DNA from: Tribonema minus
Lineage: Eukaryota > Sar > Xanthophyceae > Tribonematales > Tribonemataceae
NCBI GenBank assembly: GCA_017506865.1
Contig: JAFCMP010000185.1
Span: 35,866 to 99,865 of the forward strand
Direction: 5' to 3'
DNA: 64,000 nt
Under the pieces are notes generated by a model. That model saw only the letters and a program-made list of their open reading frames with translations, had not been told where the DNA came from and did no database searches. Positions 42,528 through 54,399 of this stretch are shown here, piece after piece. The translations under genes and the position numbers were made by a program. The first letter of the stretch is position 1. Each line of letters begins with the position of its first letter.

Positions 42528-42704
42528 AATGCAGCACATCAGCTAAATGGCATCTCATCATACACAAGTAGTTGCATGCATCATGATGCGTATCGCAACC
42601 ATCATTTCTGGGGTTTGCATGAAAGCAAGGATGCATTTGCAAGTTTGCTGACCACTATTGTATCATATGAAGCAAATGACGGCATGCTCAAGTACGATCA
42701 ACAC
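42528..42704. repeat. 177 bp direct repeat, right copy
   Basis: Partner of 41678-41854. It begins immediately after the telomere-like cap and continues without a break into ordinary flanking sequence at 42705. Confidence 0.95.
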
Positions 42705-43090
42705 AAAAGAGACTGCAGTGGTGAACAACACAAGAGAGAAGTGGCAAACCAGGCACCGTTAAAAGGGAAGATGCATCTGAGTTGATGTTGGGATATTGAC
42801 CATAGGCACTTGTGTCCGGGGATGTGCGCAGCGCCGTCGCTTGCACACAGCTCATGCTTTCTATGGAAAGTCATCTTGAAAAACAAAGTGCTCCGATGCT
42901 GTGATGCAGTCTCAGGAGTGCGGTACAACCAACTGTACACGATACTGTGCACATGGCGAGCTTCTACTCTACAGCTCTGCGCTTTGCATTGCGTTTGCGT
43001 TCCCTCAACTCGAGCAATCGAAAGTGGGACGTTGGGCAGAAGCATCGCCTCTAGCTGGCGAAAGCAGCGCGAGCTGATAAACTCAAGCGC
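42705..43090. other. Intergenic, nothing identified
   Basis: About 390 bp between the plastid insertion and the 3-prime end of the small His/Gly-rich gene. No feature is supported. Confidence 0.55.
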
Positions 43091-43318
43091 TTAGAAACGG
43101 AAGCGCCTCCTCGCCTTCTTGATCGGGTTGCCGCCCCCGCCACCGTGGCCATGCCCCACTCCAGCGCCATGCCCGTGCCCGTGCCCGTGGCCGTGGCCGC
43201 CGTGCGTGTGGCCGGCGTGCTCGGCCTGGTGCACTGCCCTGTTGGCGACGTTGACGGGCTGGTGTGCCGTACGCTTGCCCTTGCGCATCATGCGGCGAAA
43301 AGTCGTCTTGAGGCTCAT
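43091..43318 (-). CDS. Small His/Gly-rich basic protein, unknown function
   Basis: 75 residues from the ATG at 43318; an in-frame ATG at 43390 would add 24 residues. The N-terminus MSLKTTFRRMMRKGKRTAHQ is basic. The middle has HTHGGHGHGHGHGHG repeats and a run of Gly, and the C-terminus is KKARRRFRF. Such HG repeats can bind Ni, Zn or Cu, so a metal-handling role is possible (inference). The plan is like the Gly/Met-rich protein at 10231-10485. No family is recognised. Confidence 0.6.
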   Translation of the reverse strand: MSLKTTFRRMMRKGKRTAHQPVNVANRAVHQAEHAGHTHGGHGHGHGHGHGAGVGHGHGGGGGNPIKKARRRFRF

Positions 43319-44395
43319 CTTGTCGCTTGACTGTCGTTGAGTTGCTCTTAGCTTGTGTGTCTGCTGACTTGCAGTTGTCTGTGAAAGCAAGTAGCTGCAG
43401 AGAGCAGAGCTCAGAACACAGATGATCGCGGACCGAGCTCAGAACACAGATGTTCGATTTCGATCGAACCCTGACTTCAAGTTGAGCTTCGACGTTGACG
43501 CTTCCACAAGATGCAGGGAACGCGACACACACATGCACATGGCATCAAGCACCTGCCGTGCGTGCGCCACCAGCGCACGCGTCAGATCGCACGCCACCGC
43601 CTTGAGCGCCAGCCGAATGCATTCGTGTACATGACCGCTTGGCAGTGGATGCGTCGCGCTTCACAGTTCAGCGTCATGCAGCAGGTCCGTGCACCATTGT
43701 AGGAAGGGCATCATCATTAATGCAGATCTTGAAAGCATACGTGAGTGCTTTCTGCAAGTACACATATATATATATACACATGTACCACCTTATCGAGGTG
43801 CGCAGCCCACCTTGACCGTGGCGGCAGCAAGCGACAGCGGCGGAAACGAGGTGAGTGCTTTTGATAGCCTTGGTTGAGCTTGTTGGCTGAGCTGCCTACG
43901 TGGCAAGGTGCCATGCGAACAGTGCTTGTGTCCGCTTCGCATCTCAGGTGAGCCTTGCATGCACTTGGTGGTATAGTTGCAATTGGCGCACCGGCGCTCA
44001 TCATACAGGTGATCTGTGTTTGGGCGCAGCGGCGGCTGGCGGCGGCGCAGCGGCGGGGGCGGGGCGGCAGCGGCGGCACAGGAATGCATGCTGTTGATTG
44101 AGTTGCGTGCTCGCATTACAGCTCCGCGCTAGGGGCGCTCAACATGGCTTGCTGTGCTGCATGAGCACATTGCTGCTGCTGCATGTCCAGCCCCTGCTAT
44201 TAGTGCTTGAAGTTGACATGCCTTTTGCTGCATGTGAGTTTGAAGTTGGCGCATTTGGGCCCTGTGCTATGCAGTATACACACTGGTGACAATCTTCAAC
44301 TTCTCATTGAACCACATGACGGTTTCCAGCATGCATGTGAGCGCTTGATATGGTCAGTCAGGTTGTTGACCATGCTTTCTATCTTCATCAGCTAG
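43319..44395. other. Mostly unassigned; possible exons of the following reading frame
   Basis: A short direct repeat (CGAGCTCAGAACACAGATG, twice near 43408-43455) lies at the likely 5-prime end of the His/Gly gene. A stretch at about 43800-43850 (LTVAAASDSGGNE, then a GTGAGT donor) could be an exon of the gene at 44396, but nothing fixes it. Confidence 0.4.
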
Positions 44396-44878
44396 GTGAT
44401 CTCCTCTGACATAAATCTGAACGTGATTGACAGATATGATGTACTTGCACTGTACATCTCAGGTGTGGGCGCGGATCGTTCTGGGCAGGCTCAGCAAGCT
44501 GCAGACAATGCCAGGCGCCTGGGGCAGAGGGACACGAGCCAAGACATAAACTACAGCAACCTGCTGCTTGAGTGCTCATTCGAGGACAGCATACGCTGGA
44601 TGTGCACTGGTGCCTGGAAGAAGGGTAGCAAGCCAACCTGCACGTGCACGGGCGTAGGGGGGGCGTTCAAACTGATGCGTGGACAGCTGGTGCTGTTGTG
44701 TCCTGAACATGGTGCTAAATCAGACATTACCGCGAAGAAGTGTAGACTCGTGAGGTGGCCGTGCGATGCGGACGGCAAGAGGCTCGAAGAGTACAAGCAT
44801 GGCGGCGTTACCTACAAGGTCATGAGCGTTGATGCTGCCAAGCGTGCAGCGCGGAGGCACAGCAGCTCTTCACCTTGA
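44396..44878 (+). CDS. Cys-rich hypothetical protein, possibly a 3-prime exon
   Basis: A 160-codon frame that may really begin at the CAG acceptor near 44462. The later part has an ordered Cys/His pattern: LLECSFEDSIRWMC, then PTCTCTG, then LCPEHG, then KKCRLVRWPC. This looks like a small zinc-binding module, but I recognise no family. The C-terminus is basic and Ser-rich (AKRAARRHSSSSP). Upstream exons are likely but not defined. Confidence 0.5.
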   Translation: MISSDINLNVIDRYDVLALYISGVGADRSGQAQQAADNARRLGQRDTSQDINYSNLLLECSFEDSIRWMCTGAWKKGSKPTCTCTGVGGAFKLMRGQLVLLCPEHGAKSDITAKKCRLVRWPCDADGKRLEEYKHGGVTYKVMSVDAAKRAARRHSSSSP

Positions 44879-47375
44879 ACCGGCACGCCCTGGCAGCAGC
44901 TGCTGCACGCCCTTCTGAGTAGAATAGTTGTGCAGCGCCAACATTTGGCCCCATGTGCACCGGAGCTGCTGATGTCCCGGACAATTCCTGCGCCAGCAGC
45001 AGCTACAGTCACCGTGTACGCATGTCAAGATTCTGATTTGATTGCTGTCAGCAGAAAAGCTACTGTAGCGCGATGGAGCACTGTCGAGAATGCAACAACA
45101 AAACATTACATATTATGCATTGCATCATCATGCAGGCTTCGGCATCACATACATCATGGCGTTGCAAGGGCCCATGGCTGACATCACGATCCGCTGCATC
45201 GTCAGACATCCCTGAGTGATGCCGATAAAATCTCACACCAAGGACACCCAAAATCTTCGGCATTGACGCACACTTGTGCTACCACAGTTGCTGCCAGCTG
45301 CTAGCTCATTGCCATACACCACACTTCGAGAGGTATATGTTGTGTCCCGAAACTGGTGTGTGCGTGGCCGCTGCCTGGCCAGCAACTGGTAACAGTCGCA
45401 CAATTCACTGTCACCGAGCCAGGTTCACAGCACTTCCAGCTGTCATTGAGAGACTCGCAGACGTCGCCATTCAATGCACGCCGAGCGTGCGCTGAACGCT
45501 TGCATACATACCCCGCCATTGCAGTTCGACACCACCGACGACAGCGAGAGTGTGCACTGCTGCGATCAAGCGTAGAGATGGTGCGCAAAGCGTGCGGTGT
45601 TGACCATCATTCACAGTGCGCGCGCCTACTCCCTTGCTGACATAAGCCGCTTGACCAGCACCATCGCATCGAATGTGCCAGGTTCCTTGCAGACTGGGTG
45701 TTGGGTGGCAGGCCTCCGTGCGCAGGTTTTGTGAACTTTGCAACTCTGACAAAAGATCAAGAAACGCCATCATGGAGTCCACAACTCAGAATACTGCTCG
45801 GCACCATCACCATGTGCTTACATCCATGTTACTGTTACTGAAACAAGCATCTCTCGCCACTACAGCCCCCCCTACTACCAGGGAATGATCCTCGTTGGTG
45901 GGCGTCACTCGCAACTGAAACTCCTAAACTAAGCAGGGCAAGCTGCGGTGAATGCTGCAGGGGGTGGATGACAATGGTATTGCGTGACGGTGTGGAGGGC
46001 ACGAGGTCATCACCTACAGTCAATCAGGCAGAATTTGATGTATTTAATGCACCACCAGCGCCATATCAGCAGGCATGTTACACCCAGGACATTGCGGTCA
46101 AGCACAGGCAGTGCACTATTGTCCTTTTTTCCAAAGGATTCGGGCATTGTGAGAGCGAAATTCACTGCAACAGCAGTGAGCAGGCCACGGTGGCACAATG
46201 CAAAGCATCATGAGGCACACATTCATGTATGCAATGGTGGGAAAGAGACTGTACCATCTGTTGCACTGCATTGGCATTGTCCAGCGTTGTCACATGCCCT
46301 GCATGCATAACCTACTTGTCCACCACGAAGGCGATAGACTTACATGATGGGCAAATATTTATGAGCATACGCATAGCCGCTCCAGGCTGTGTGAGCTTGG
46401 ACAGTTCAGGGAGACATGGTTTGAGGACCATATGACTCCCATTGCTGAAGAATGGTGGCATGATAGCACTCGATATGCGCTGTCGGTAGGGGGGGGTGGA
46501 CCTATGCATTCGCTACAGATGAAAACTGCAGGACAAACGAAAGGGGCACTGTTGTGCATAGATTGCTGGCGCTCGTCATAGGTCTCCTGCGGCCAAGCTT
46601 TTTGACCCATGTAGCAAGACTTGACTTCGTAGGAATACAAACGGTCAGAGATTTAACTCCTTTGCCAACGCTTAAACATGAGGCCTCTCGAGTAAATCTG
46701 CATGTGGTGGGAGCCCAACTTGGATGATCCGGTGATCCTACTATAGATAGTTGCCCGTGTGGGAACTGCAGATGTGCAATTTGAGGCTCCGCACGTGATT
46801 AATCTTTTAAAATCACAAGGATGAATGCGTCCACGGGTGAGGCACTGATGAAATCATTTCAATTATATTGCGACGACTTGGCAATGCATGGCTGCAGCTC
46901 TTCGCTTGGATTGCCTCTCGCGTTCGGCCACCACCCTCTGTGCACGTTGGTCCAGAGAAGCATAAACATACGAGCAGCCGCCCTAGCACGATCTGCAGCA
47001 AGTGGCTGCTCAAGGTGCTGTGGTGTCTCTCGCGCAAGTATGCGGCGTTGGCATTTACACTCTATCGCAATGCTGGCGGCCACAGGTAGCAGCAGCAGGA
47101 ACTGGTTGCGTGATTGCAGCATTCCCTACCCTGCACCCGCATTGCAACCTCCGCAGGTTTCGTCGCCAAAGTACGGCTGGTGCATTTCACTTGAGGAATT
47201 ATTACTGGTCGGCTTTTACGTGACGAGACTGGCCGGAGCAGCAGCAGCTGCAGCATCGCCCGTATGCTCACGCCACAGATGTTCTCAAGCTGCTGCACGC
47301 AATGTTCTGCAGCACACAACACAACACTCGTGTGTACCTCGCTTGAAGTTCAAAGTTCAAGTTTCGTCCTGGAAA
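44879..47375. other. Unassigned region
   Basis: No gene can be supported. Medium-length frames on both strands (for example minus 46359-46640, with YEVKSCYMGQKAW) lack recognisable motifs. The 290-codon plus frame over 46821-47693 lies opposite a more protein-like minus frame and looks like a shadow. Confidence 0.4.
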
Positions 47376-47925
47376 TCAGAAGAGACTAGCAGTAGCAGCA
47401 CTAGTGGAGCAAGTGGGGCAGACATGATGGCGTCGCCACTGTCGCCGAGCACACGCACCAATAGCAGAGATGGCCGCGTCCTTCTCCAGAAGTTCCCACA
47501 CCTCCAACCAAGCACCACGTGCCAGAAGCTGCGAGTTCCTATCAGCCACCATCTCCATAGCGTCCTTCATACCATTGATGACCACGATGCCGTGGGAATC
47601 GACACGCTCTGGCCTCCTCGAGTCCTCCCCCAGCATCTCCAGCTTGGCGAGCACAACCTTGATCTGTTGGGTATGCGTCGTCTAGGTCACTGATGGCAGC
47701 CTTGATGCAAGCTGCCCCAGCGGCCATGGTGGTGGCCGCTGGGACACCAGGCAGGTGGAATGACGTGCCCTGGAGCTTGATGAACACCGCCTGATGCACC
47801 GCAAAGAGATTCTTGGTGACGTTGACGGCACGCAATGTCCTGGCGAGCTGGCTCCTGACAAGGCGTGCTACGGGCCGCTTGCCATTGCACTGCTCCTCAG
47901 TTCTGCCGGCGCCTGTCCTTGGCAT
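47376..47925 (-). pseudogene. Probable protein-coding remnant or gene with a frame change, unknown family
   Basis: Two minus-strand stretches read like real protein. 47700-47890 gives NVTKNLFAVHQAVFIKLQGT and VPAATTMAAGAACIKAAIS. 47440-47660 gives LAKLEMLGEDSRRPERVDSH and NGMKDAMEMVADRNSQLL. They are in different frames that meet around 47660-47700 with no convincing intron, so the gene is either slightly broken or has a base-count error. Function unknown. Confidence 0.45.
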
Positions 47926-48802
47926 GCGGACGAAGGCGATAGGGCTGTTTTAAAACCCTGGCAGCGACGAGGTCGTCCACCTGCACCGGTGCACATTGAC
48001 AGGCAGCGCACTAGCGACACTCTGCGGATTGCCAACATCCCCATCGTTGGAAACGTTGACGACATGCTATTCCTGTACCACTCTCGGGTTTAGGCAATTG
48101 CTTTACACAGCTTGAAGATGCAAGGATGTTGAGAGACACGCACACAAGGGATTCAATTGACATTACTTCAAAACGGTTACTGCTGCGTTTATCTCTCCAA
48201 CCCACTTACTGCTTCAAGTCTCTGGCTTGTCATGCACCTGTGCACGCCTGCTCGCATGTCTGCAGATGTGGTGCTGGCATCCACACACACACACACCCAC
48301 ACACTGGTGGCACAGCATCCACTGGTGGCACTGATATCATGTGTGCAAATGCAGGCATTCTGCTCGTTTGAGTCAACGTGACCAACATGTCAAGGCACCA
48401 AATCCCCTCGGTTTCTCAAGTTTGCCAGTAAAAGCAGTGCTACGAGTAGGGTGAGAAACGTCACCCGCTTTCCTCTCTCTATATATAGTTATATTAATAA
48501 CATGTTGACATCTGTGTAGAATGCAGCACACAAGTGTGTGCAATGTTTTTGAATCACATTACACATGAGCTGTGGCGAACAATGCGCGCTCTTCCCATGC
48601 ATGGACAAGGAAAAAATGTCACAGCATCTGGTAACCGCTCGTCCATTCATGGGCATGTGCGCTTTGCATGTTACAACTTGAAATGGCAGCAAGCAGGAGG
48701 CACTGTAAGGTTCGAGCACACACACATACACACGATTGTGATGTATTTGCACAATTCGGAAGCTTCCAGGTCAGCAGTCCGTGCAATCAGGATGCTCTGC
48801 TT
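47926..48802. other. Intergenic, nothing identified
   Basis: Contains a CA microsatellite at about 48283-48305 and otherwise no supported feature. Confidence 0.5.
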
Positions 48803-51800
48803 TCAACGCAGGCCAGGCACCAGGGCCCTTGGCGCAGCGCGAAACACGGGCTTCGACATGGGTAGATTATGGCGCTGCTGGAGAGATCGCCCAAGAGCAC
48901 TGTCGAAGGTCTCGATGAGAACGTCGCCACACTCCTGACTGCCAGGGCAGAAAGCAGCACGCACGTTGTGGATGGCAAAAGCCATGTCTGCTTCAGCCAG
49001 TTCAGGACTTGTGTAGAGCTCGCAAGAATCAGTTGGCTCGGTCCGTGAAGGTGGCTCTGCAGACTCCAAGTCTGTCCCTGTGCTTGCGCCTCCCCCCTTT
49101 GCATCGCTGCTCGGTGGCGGTGGTGGTGCGCTGCCGCCTGCACTGCCCGATTGACCGCTGCCCCCCCCCCCAGACGCCCCTCCAAATGGCCTGCTGCTAC
49201 GAGCCCCAGCAGCTGCTGTTGCGCGTGTCTGCCTTTCGAGAACGAAGGCGCCAAGCTCGCGCGCCTTGATTGCAATCTGGTCATAAGCTACCGCCTTGTT
49301 GGGATAGCAAATCTGGCGCACAACGCTGCGATCACCGTCGCACACGAACATGAAGAAGCTGCAACGAGCGAGCACAATACAAACGTACGTCAAGTGAGAG
49401 GCTGCTGCTGCCTGGGCGTTCATTTTGCATAACGGGAATATGAGCGTATCAAGATTCAGTTTGGCTCAATTGACTAGTGACATCACAAGCCTGCCTATCA
49501 GCGGCAAAAGTTGACCCGACACACAAAAAAACAGTAATTGTGAATACTGGAGAGCGAATTGCAGCATCACCTTGATAGCAGTCACCAAGTCAACTTGCAT
49601 CAATTGTGCAAGTCACAACACGCAGCATGTCCTTATCTCCTTCGCACATGATACATGCGACCGAATACCGTTGGCAATGCGCACGTTATTCAGAAGTGCC
49701 GAATGTAACTCTTTATGAAGATTTCCGCATGTGAGACTGATTTGACAAATGCTTGGTGAACACGCCAAAAAACCGCCAAGCGCGAATTCAAAAAATAGTT
49801 GCAAGCAGTATGATGCATGTCTACCACCCTGGGCCTAACACAGTGCTGAAGTGTGCGGCGTGCGTTTGCATTGCAACGATAGGAATTTGAAGCTTGAACA
49901 GAGCGGTTACACGCACAGACTCCGTTTGCACGACAATTTCAATTACAGCAGATTGAGGTTGACGCACCTGTTCATGTCTGTCAGCAGCACTGGCAGTCCG
50001 TCTGGTGGGCGCTGTATCCCCTGCTGCTGCAGCTCAAAGTTGGCAGCCACACACTGCAGCGCAGCCGATCCCAGGCTCTTGCTATACTCGTCAGCAAGCG
50101 CTTTCGCCATTTTAGTCTCCACGATAAGCACCACGTACGGCTTGAACTGCGCCGGGGAATGCTTGACATGCGCTGCCGCATCCTTCAGAACAATGAAATA
50201 GTCAGTTTTGCCTACGATCCTGGTGCGCTTGTCACCCACCACCACGTCCACATCATACGCGATCAATGTGGTGACATCGATCAGCGCCAGCGTATCCGGC
50301 AAGTCCAACTGTTCTCTCAGCTCTCGGAGTACTGCGGCAATGGAATCTTTGTGGTCCTCATCTTGAGTCCACACAAAGTCGTCCACGCGGCGTGTCGATG
50401 TGGCCTGCGAGCACGGCAAATGAGGCAAAGGTAAAGCACTGAGGGTGCAATGCGCGCCAAGAAAGGAAGTTGACATACTGACACCATCACCTGCTCCTGA
50501 AACTACGCTGGCGGGCCCCACTGTCCGTACATGACTTACGGACATCCAACACCACAGAGTGTCGTGGCATGTGCGAGCACTTGTGTGTGTAGACCAACCG
50601 ACGTCACAGTCACGCGACCATTCCCTGACACAAGTGTGAACAATAGAAACAAGTGCGAACAATGCACGTTGTGTGAAGGGCCATGGTGGACTGAGCCCTA
50701 AGCACTGAACATCCACAGGGCACTTCAATACATGCACTGCCACACTGGTCCTGTCATTGATGCTCTCATCACGAGTTTCGTCAGATGAAAACTCCGCAAC
50801 GGCGCGTATAATTGACATGCACGCCGCACACAGACTTGAATGATCCCACGCTGATTGCTGGCTCTGCATACTACGCCAGTTCATGCAGGCTTCAACAGTG
50901 GCGCACTACGTTGAGCACAACGTGGAGCAGAGCACTCTGCAGGTGTTAGACATGTTATGCTGGCACACAAAACGTCTCCAAGAAACTCAAGGAGAACGGA
51001 AGGCGGATAACAGGTCTGATGACACCAAACAGTGAACATCACTCCATGTTGCGTGAACTTTTGCGCTTACATGATGATGATGCATTTGAAAGATTATATT
51101 GATATAGAGGCAGGACCTGCCTTCTTGTGTTCAACCAGACGTAGAGCCTGGCTGCTTGTGTTGCCATGATGGATATACTGTTCAAAAGGTGCTCTTCAAG
51201 TCGCCCAAAAAGTCTGAAGAAGTGCATATGTGTATAGTGTTGTCGATGCACCTGGGCGCACATGAGTAGTGAAAAACCCCTCTAAGGGACCAAATTGTAG
51301 TGCACTGAGGGGCACAACAAAGCCGGCCCATATGTGGTACGCTCCAGAAGCCATAGCTAATTGAATCCGCCGACTCTTTCACATAAGATCTTGTGGCTCT
51401 TCTCAGCACCATCATGTCAGTATCCTGAGTACACTGAATGATGCTGAGCATGTTCATCGATGATGCTGTCGTCTTACCCCCATAAAAGCCTCAGGAGCAT
51501 CAAAAGTCCACGCCAGCCGCTCGCCAGCGCAAACAGCCTTCGGGTACGACGCCTTTGATATGTTGAAGGTTTTGCGCCCGTCCTCAGAGCCTGTGTCACA
51601 TAGGTATGCATCATGTAATAATGTTGGTCAGTAGAAGAACAACGCATGCTTGCCTCGGCGCTGAAGACACTGTCACAGAACTGCGCCCGTCCTCAGAGCC
51701 TGTGTCACATAGGTATGCATCATGTAATGATGTTGGTCAGTAGAAGAACAACGCATGCTTGCCTCGGCGCTGAAGACACTGTCACAGAACTGCGTTGAGT

Positions 51801-52977
51801 GCATAGTTTTTCTCAGGTAGCACAGATAAATTATTGACGCCACTGGAACTACGTTACGAAGGGCCTTGCATGTAGATCAAGGAAGGCCACTGCGTGCACC
51901 CTAGCGCAGTGCACATCAAATGTAAGTGGTGACACAGGGCACTGACCTTGTGAGCTTCGCGGTTTTCGGTTCCCTGCCTCTGCACGCAAATGCACAAGTG
52001 CAGCAGATATTCGTGACTCTGTCTTCAGACCAGATAAATGCATACATGCAGTTCTGTGCATGCGTACGATTACGGTACGGTTACGGCACTAAGAGGAGTG
52101 CTGTCTACATGCCGTGGCACGGGCTAGGTTAGGCTAGTTGACGTTACTAAAAATATTGAAGCTTGTAACGAGGCTTGGACATTTAGTCTTGCACCAACAA
52201 TGCTTTTTCGTAAGCTGGATGGGATGCTAACATTGCTAGACTTGCACTGGCATTGCAACTGTGAAGTCGGAAGACACCGAGCAAGGTCAAATGCCCACAA
52301 AACTTGCATGATGACATCAAAGCATACTGTGTTGTCGGCCCTGCATAGATGTTCACTTTGGCGCTGGACTTGCACCGGGAGCCTGCTGAGACGATGTTCT
52401 GGTTGAAGAGAATCTCGCAGCTGCAGTTGCCTTCCAAATAACAAGGTCAAAGGTGGACACAATCGAAGATCGAGGTGATGAGCTACAAGCATCGCGCGCA
52501 ACACAAGGTGAATTGCAGCGTAATTGATGTGCCACGGTGGCCTACAGGTACTTCAGTACACGCAAGGCACACCATACAAGCCAAACAATGGTGTGCAGAA
52601 AAAGAGATGCTTCATCACCAACCTGGCGCAGGTGGTGGTGCCGTGTCCTTTATGGCCTTCGCTGTGAAAAGCATGTTCCTTCTCTCCAGCAGCAGCGTTT
52701 GTTTCTTCAACAACAGCGTTTCTTGGTCCGCCAGCCTGTTGAGGTACGCCTGCAGCAGTTCCTTGCTCGTCATGCCCAGGTATTCGGGCCTTTCACCCAT
52801 CAAGGTGGCCTTGACCGCCGCGCTTTCTTTTCTCGTGTTCTGGAGTTCCCGCTTCACTTCCTCAAGCTCCACCTCTACATTGGTGTCAACCTGCTGCACC
52901 ACACCACCAGCGCAGCTGCCATCTGCTGATGACGCTGAAGGCGCTGGAGCTGCTTCTGGCGCTCCTGCTGTGCTCAT
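48803..52977 (-). CDS. Crinkler-like (CRN/RHS family) protein with PD-(D/E)XK-like core
   Basis: Four exons fit in phase: 52623-52977, 51478-51590, 49968-50404 and 48803-49358, giving 486 residues and a stop. The N-terminus is Ala/Ser/Pro-rich, followed by a coiled coil (ELLQAYLNRLADQETLLLKK) of the type found in these proteins. Then come DGRKTFNISKASYPKAVCAG and the core RVDDFVWTQDEDHKDS, KTDYFIVL and VLIVETKMAKAL. The Asp and the ExK are placed as in PD-(D/E)XK nucleases, and the core ends VLLTDMNR plus FFMFVCDGD. The C-terminal half is Gly/Ser/Pro-rich. CRN/RHS proteins are common in eukaryotic algae, oomycetes and kinetoplastids, with proposed roles in conflict with other organisms or with transposons. 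Role here unknown. Confidence 0.75.
51573..51790 (-). repeat. Very young 109 bp tandem duplication across an acceptor site
   Basis: 51573-51681 and 51682-51790 are about 99 percent identical. The unit contains the first 18 nt of exon 51478-51590, its acceptor CAG and about 90 bp of upstream intron. It is an acceptor-edge echo caught at birth. Confidence 0.95.
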
Positions 52978-53338
52978 GTTGCTACTAGCCGCCGCTATGA
53001 GACCTCCCGCGAAGTTAACAACTAAAAAGTTGAAGTAGGAGGTTGTTCTACAGTGCGGGAGCGTGGGACACTACCACCGCGGATGGGCTGTTTTGCAGCG
53101 CCGGGGGGGTATTCAAGGTGCGTTGACGGAAATCTTTCGATCGCATGGGCCACCCGGCCTCCTTGCCTTTACTAGGGAATGATCTTCGGCGCGTGTCTCG
53201 ACTTTTCCAGGTCAACCTTGCTCAGCATTAAGGTTGACCAGGTTTACCAGGACCACTTTTCATGATTATTCATGCCTGTGAATTGAAGTTAGGTTTGTTG
53301 GGAAGATGCAGTGATAACCACATGCTGACCATCTGACC
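52978..53338. other. Upstream region of the Crinkler-like gene
   Basis: No gene. A hairpin lies at 53210-53239. Confidence 0.5.
53210..53239. repeat. Hairpin with perfect 10 bp stem
   Basis: GGTCAACCTT and AAGGTTGACC are separated by 10 nt. Position between a gene start and a minisatellite gives no clear role. Confidence 0.85.
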
Positions 53339-53640
53339 ATGCTGAGTACGCTGAGCACGCTGAGCACGATGACCATGCTGACCACGCTGAGTACGCTGAG
53401 TACGCTGAGTACGCTGAGTACGCTGAGCACGCTGACCACGCTGACCACGCTGAGTGCGCTGAGCACGCTGACCATGCTGAGTACGCTGAGCACGCTGAGT
53501 ATGCTGAGCACGCTGAGTACGCTGAGCACGCTGGGGGGCATGCTGGGGTATGCTACGGGTATGCTGAGCACGCTAACCACGGCGGGCACGCTGGGGGGTA
53601 TGCTGCGTATGCTGAGCATGCTGTCAGTGAGCACACTGAA
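53339..53640 (+). repeat. Minisatellite of 9 bp units (CTGAGYACG)
   Basis: About 30 units of CTGAGTACG, CTGAGCACG and CTGACCACG. The unit length is a multiple of three, so both strands stay open and give Ser-Thr-Leu and Val-Leu-Ser repeats that are probably not real protein. Confidence 0.9.
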
Positions 53641-54399
53641 AAAGACGCTATCATTCAATATCATGTGGGTAGGTGAGCACGAAGGGTGCGCTGACCATTG
53701 TTTGCAGACAAAAATTCAACTGCCAAGCTTGGCGAAGTCAGCACGAAACTTGCCAATGGCGTGTCAACGGCGAGTACTCTGAGTTTATGATCCCCGGCAG
53801 AAGTTGGGTGTGTGAAACGACCATCAAAATGGGGGCATCACTGTGTGGCAGAAAAGCACCCAAACAACAAAGCGCAAAAACCAAAAAGAAACACAATTCC
53901 ACGTACACAGGCTTGCAATTTGCCATGTTGACAATGTGCTGCTTGCTCTGGTGCAAAACACACAGAAACACCAGCCCTTCTCAGTCGGGGACGAAAACAG
54001 GGCCTATCGAGTTGTTGCGTCACCAGTACGGTGACAGGCCAGGGTGGGCCAGGGGGGGCGCCTACTGCGGGACACCACAGTGAGTGCTGGTAGATGATCA
54101 CACGTCCCCCCCAGGCCAACACGCACACATAAAAAGCTCAAGACAGCGCGCACTTGCTCTCCCTCCCAAAACCAATTGTACTCCAGGAACTGTGAGACGA
54201 TGCATTGTCATTCCATGATTGGCCGAAAGGGCTGCTGGGACAAAAAGATATGCGACACAAAAATGCTCAGGTGCCCCAGCAGCCGTCTCTGCTGTCTGCA
54301 TGGGGTGACAATGTCGGGTAACCATGTCAGCATACCACCACGCACATGAGACCGAAAGACATGCACAGAATCATGTAGCACAAAAAAGAAAACCTTGGG
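53641..54399. other. Intergenic, nothing identified
   Basis: A 136-codon plus frame (53673-54083) has no recognised motif and is not called as a gene. Confidence 0.5.

Noticed and set aside
46821-47693. 290-codon plus-strand frame
   Set aside because: No motif, odd composition, and it overlaps a more protein-like minus-strand stretch.
53266-53782. Ser-Thr-Leu and Val-Leu-Ser repeat proteins
   Set aside because: A 9 bp minisatellite keeps all frames of both strands open. No non-repeat domain is attached.
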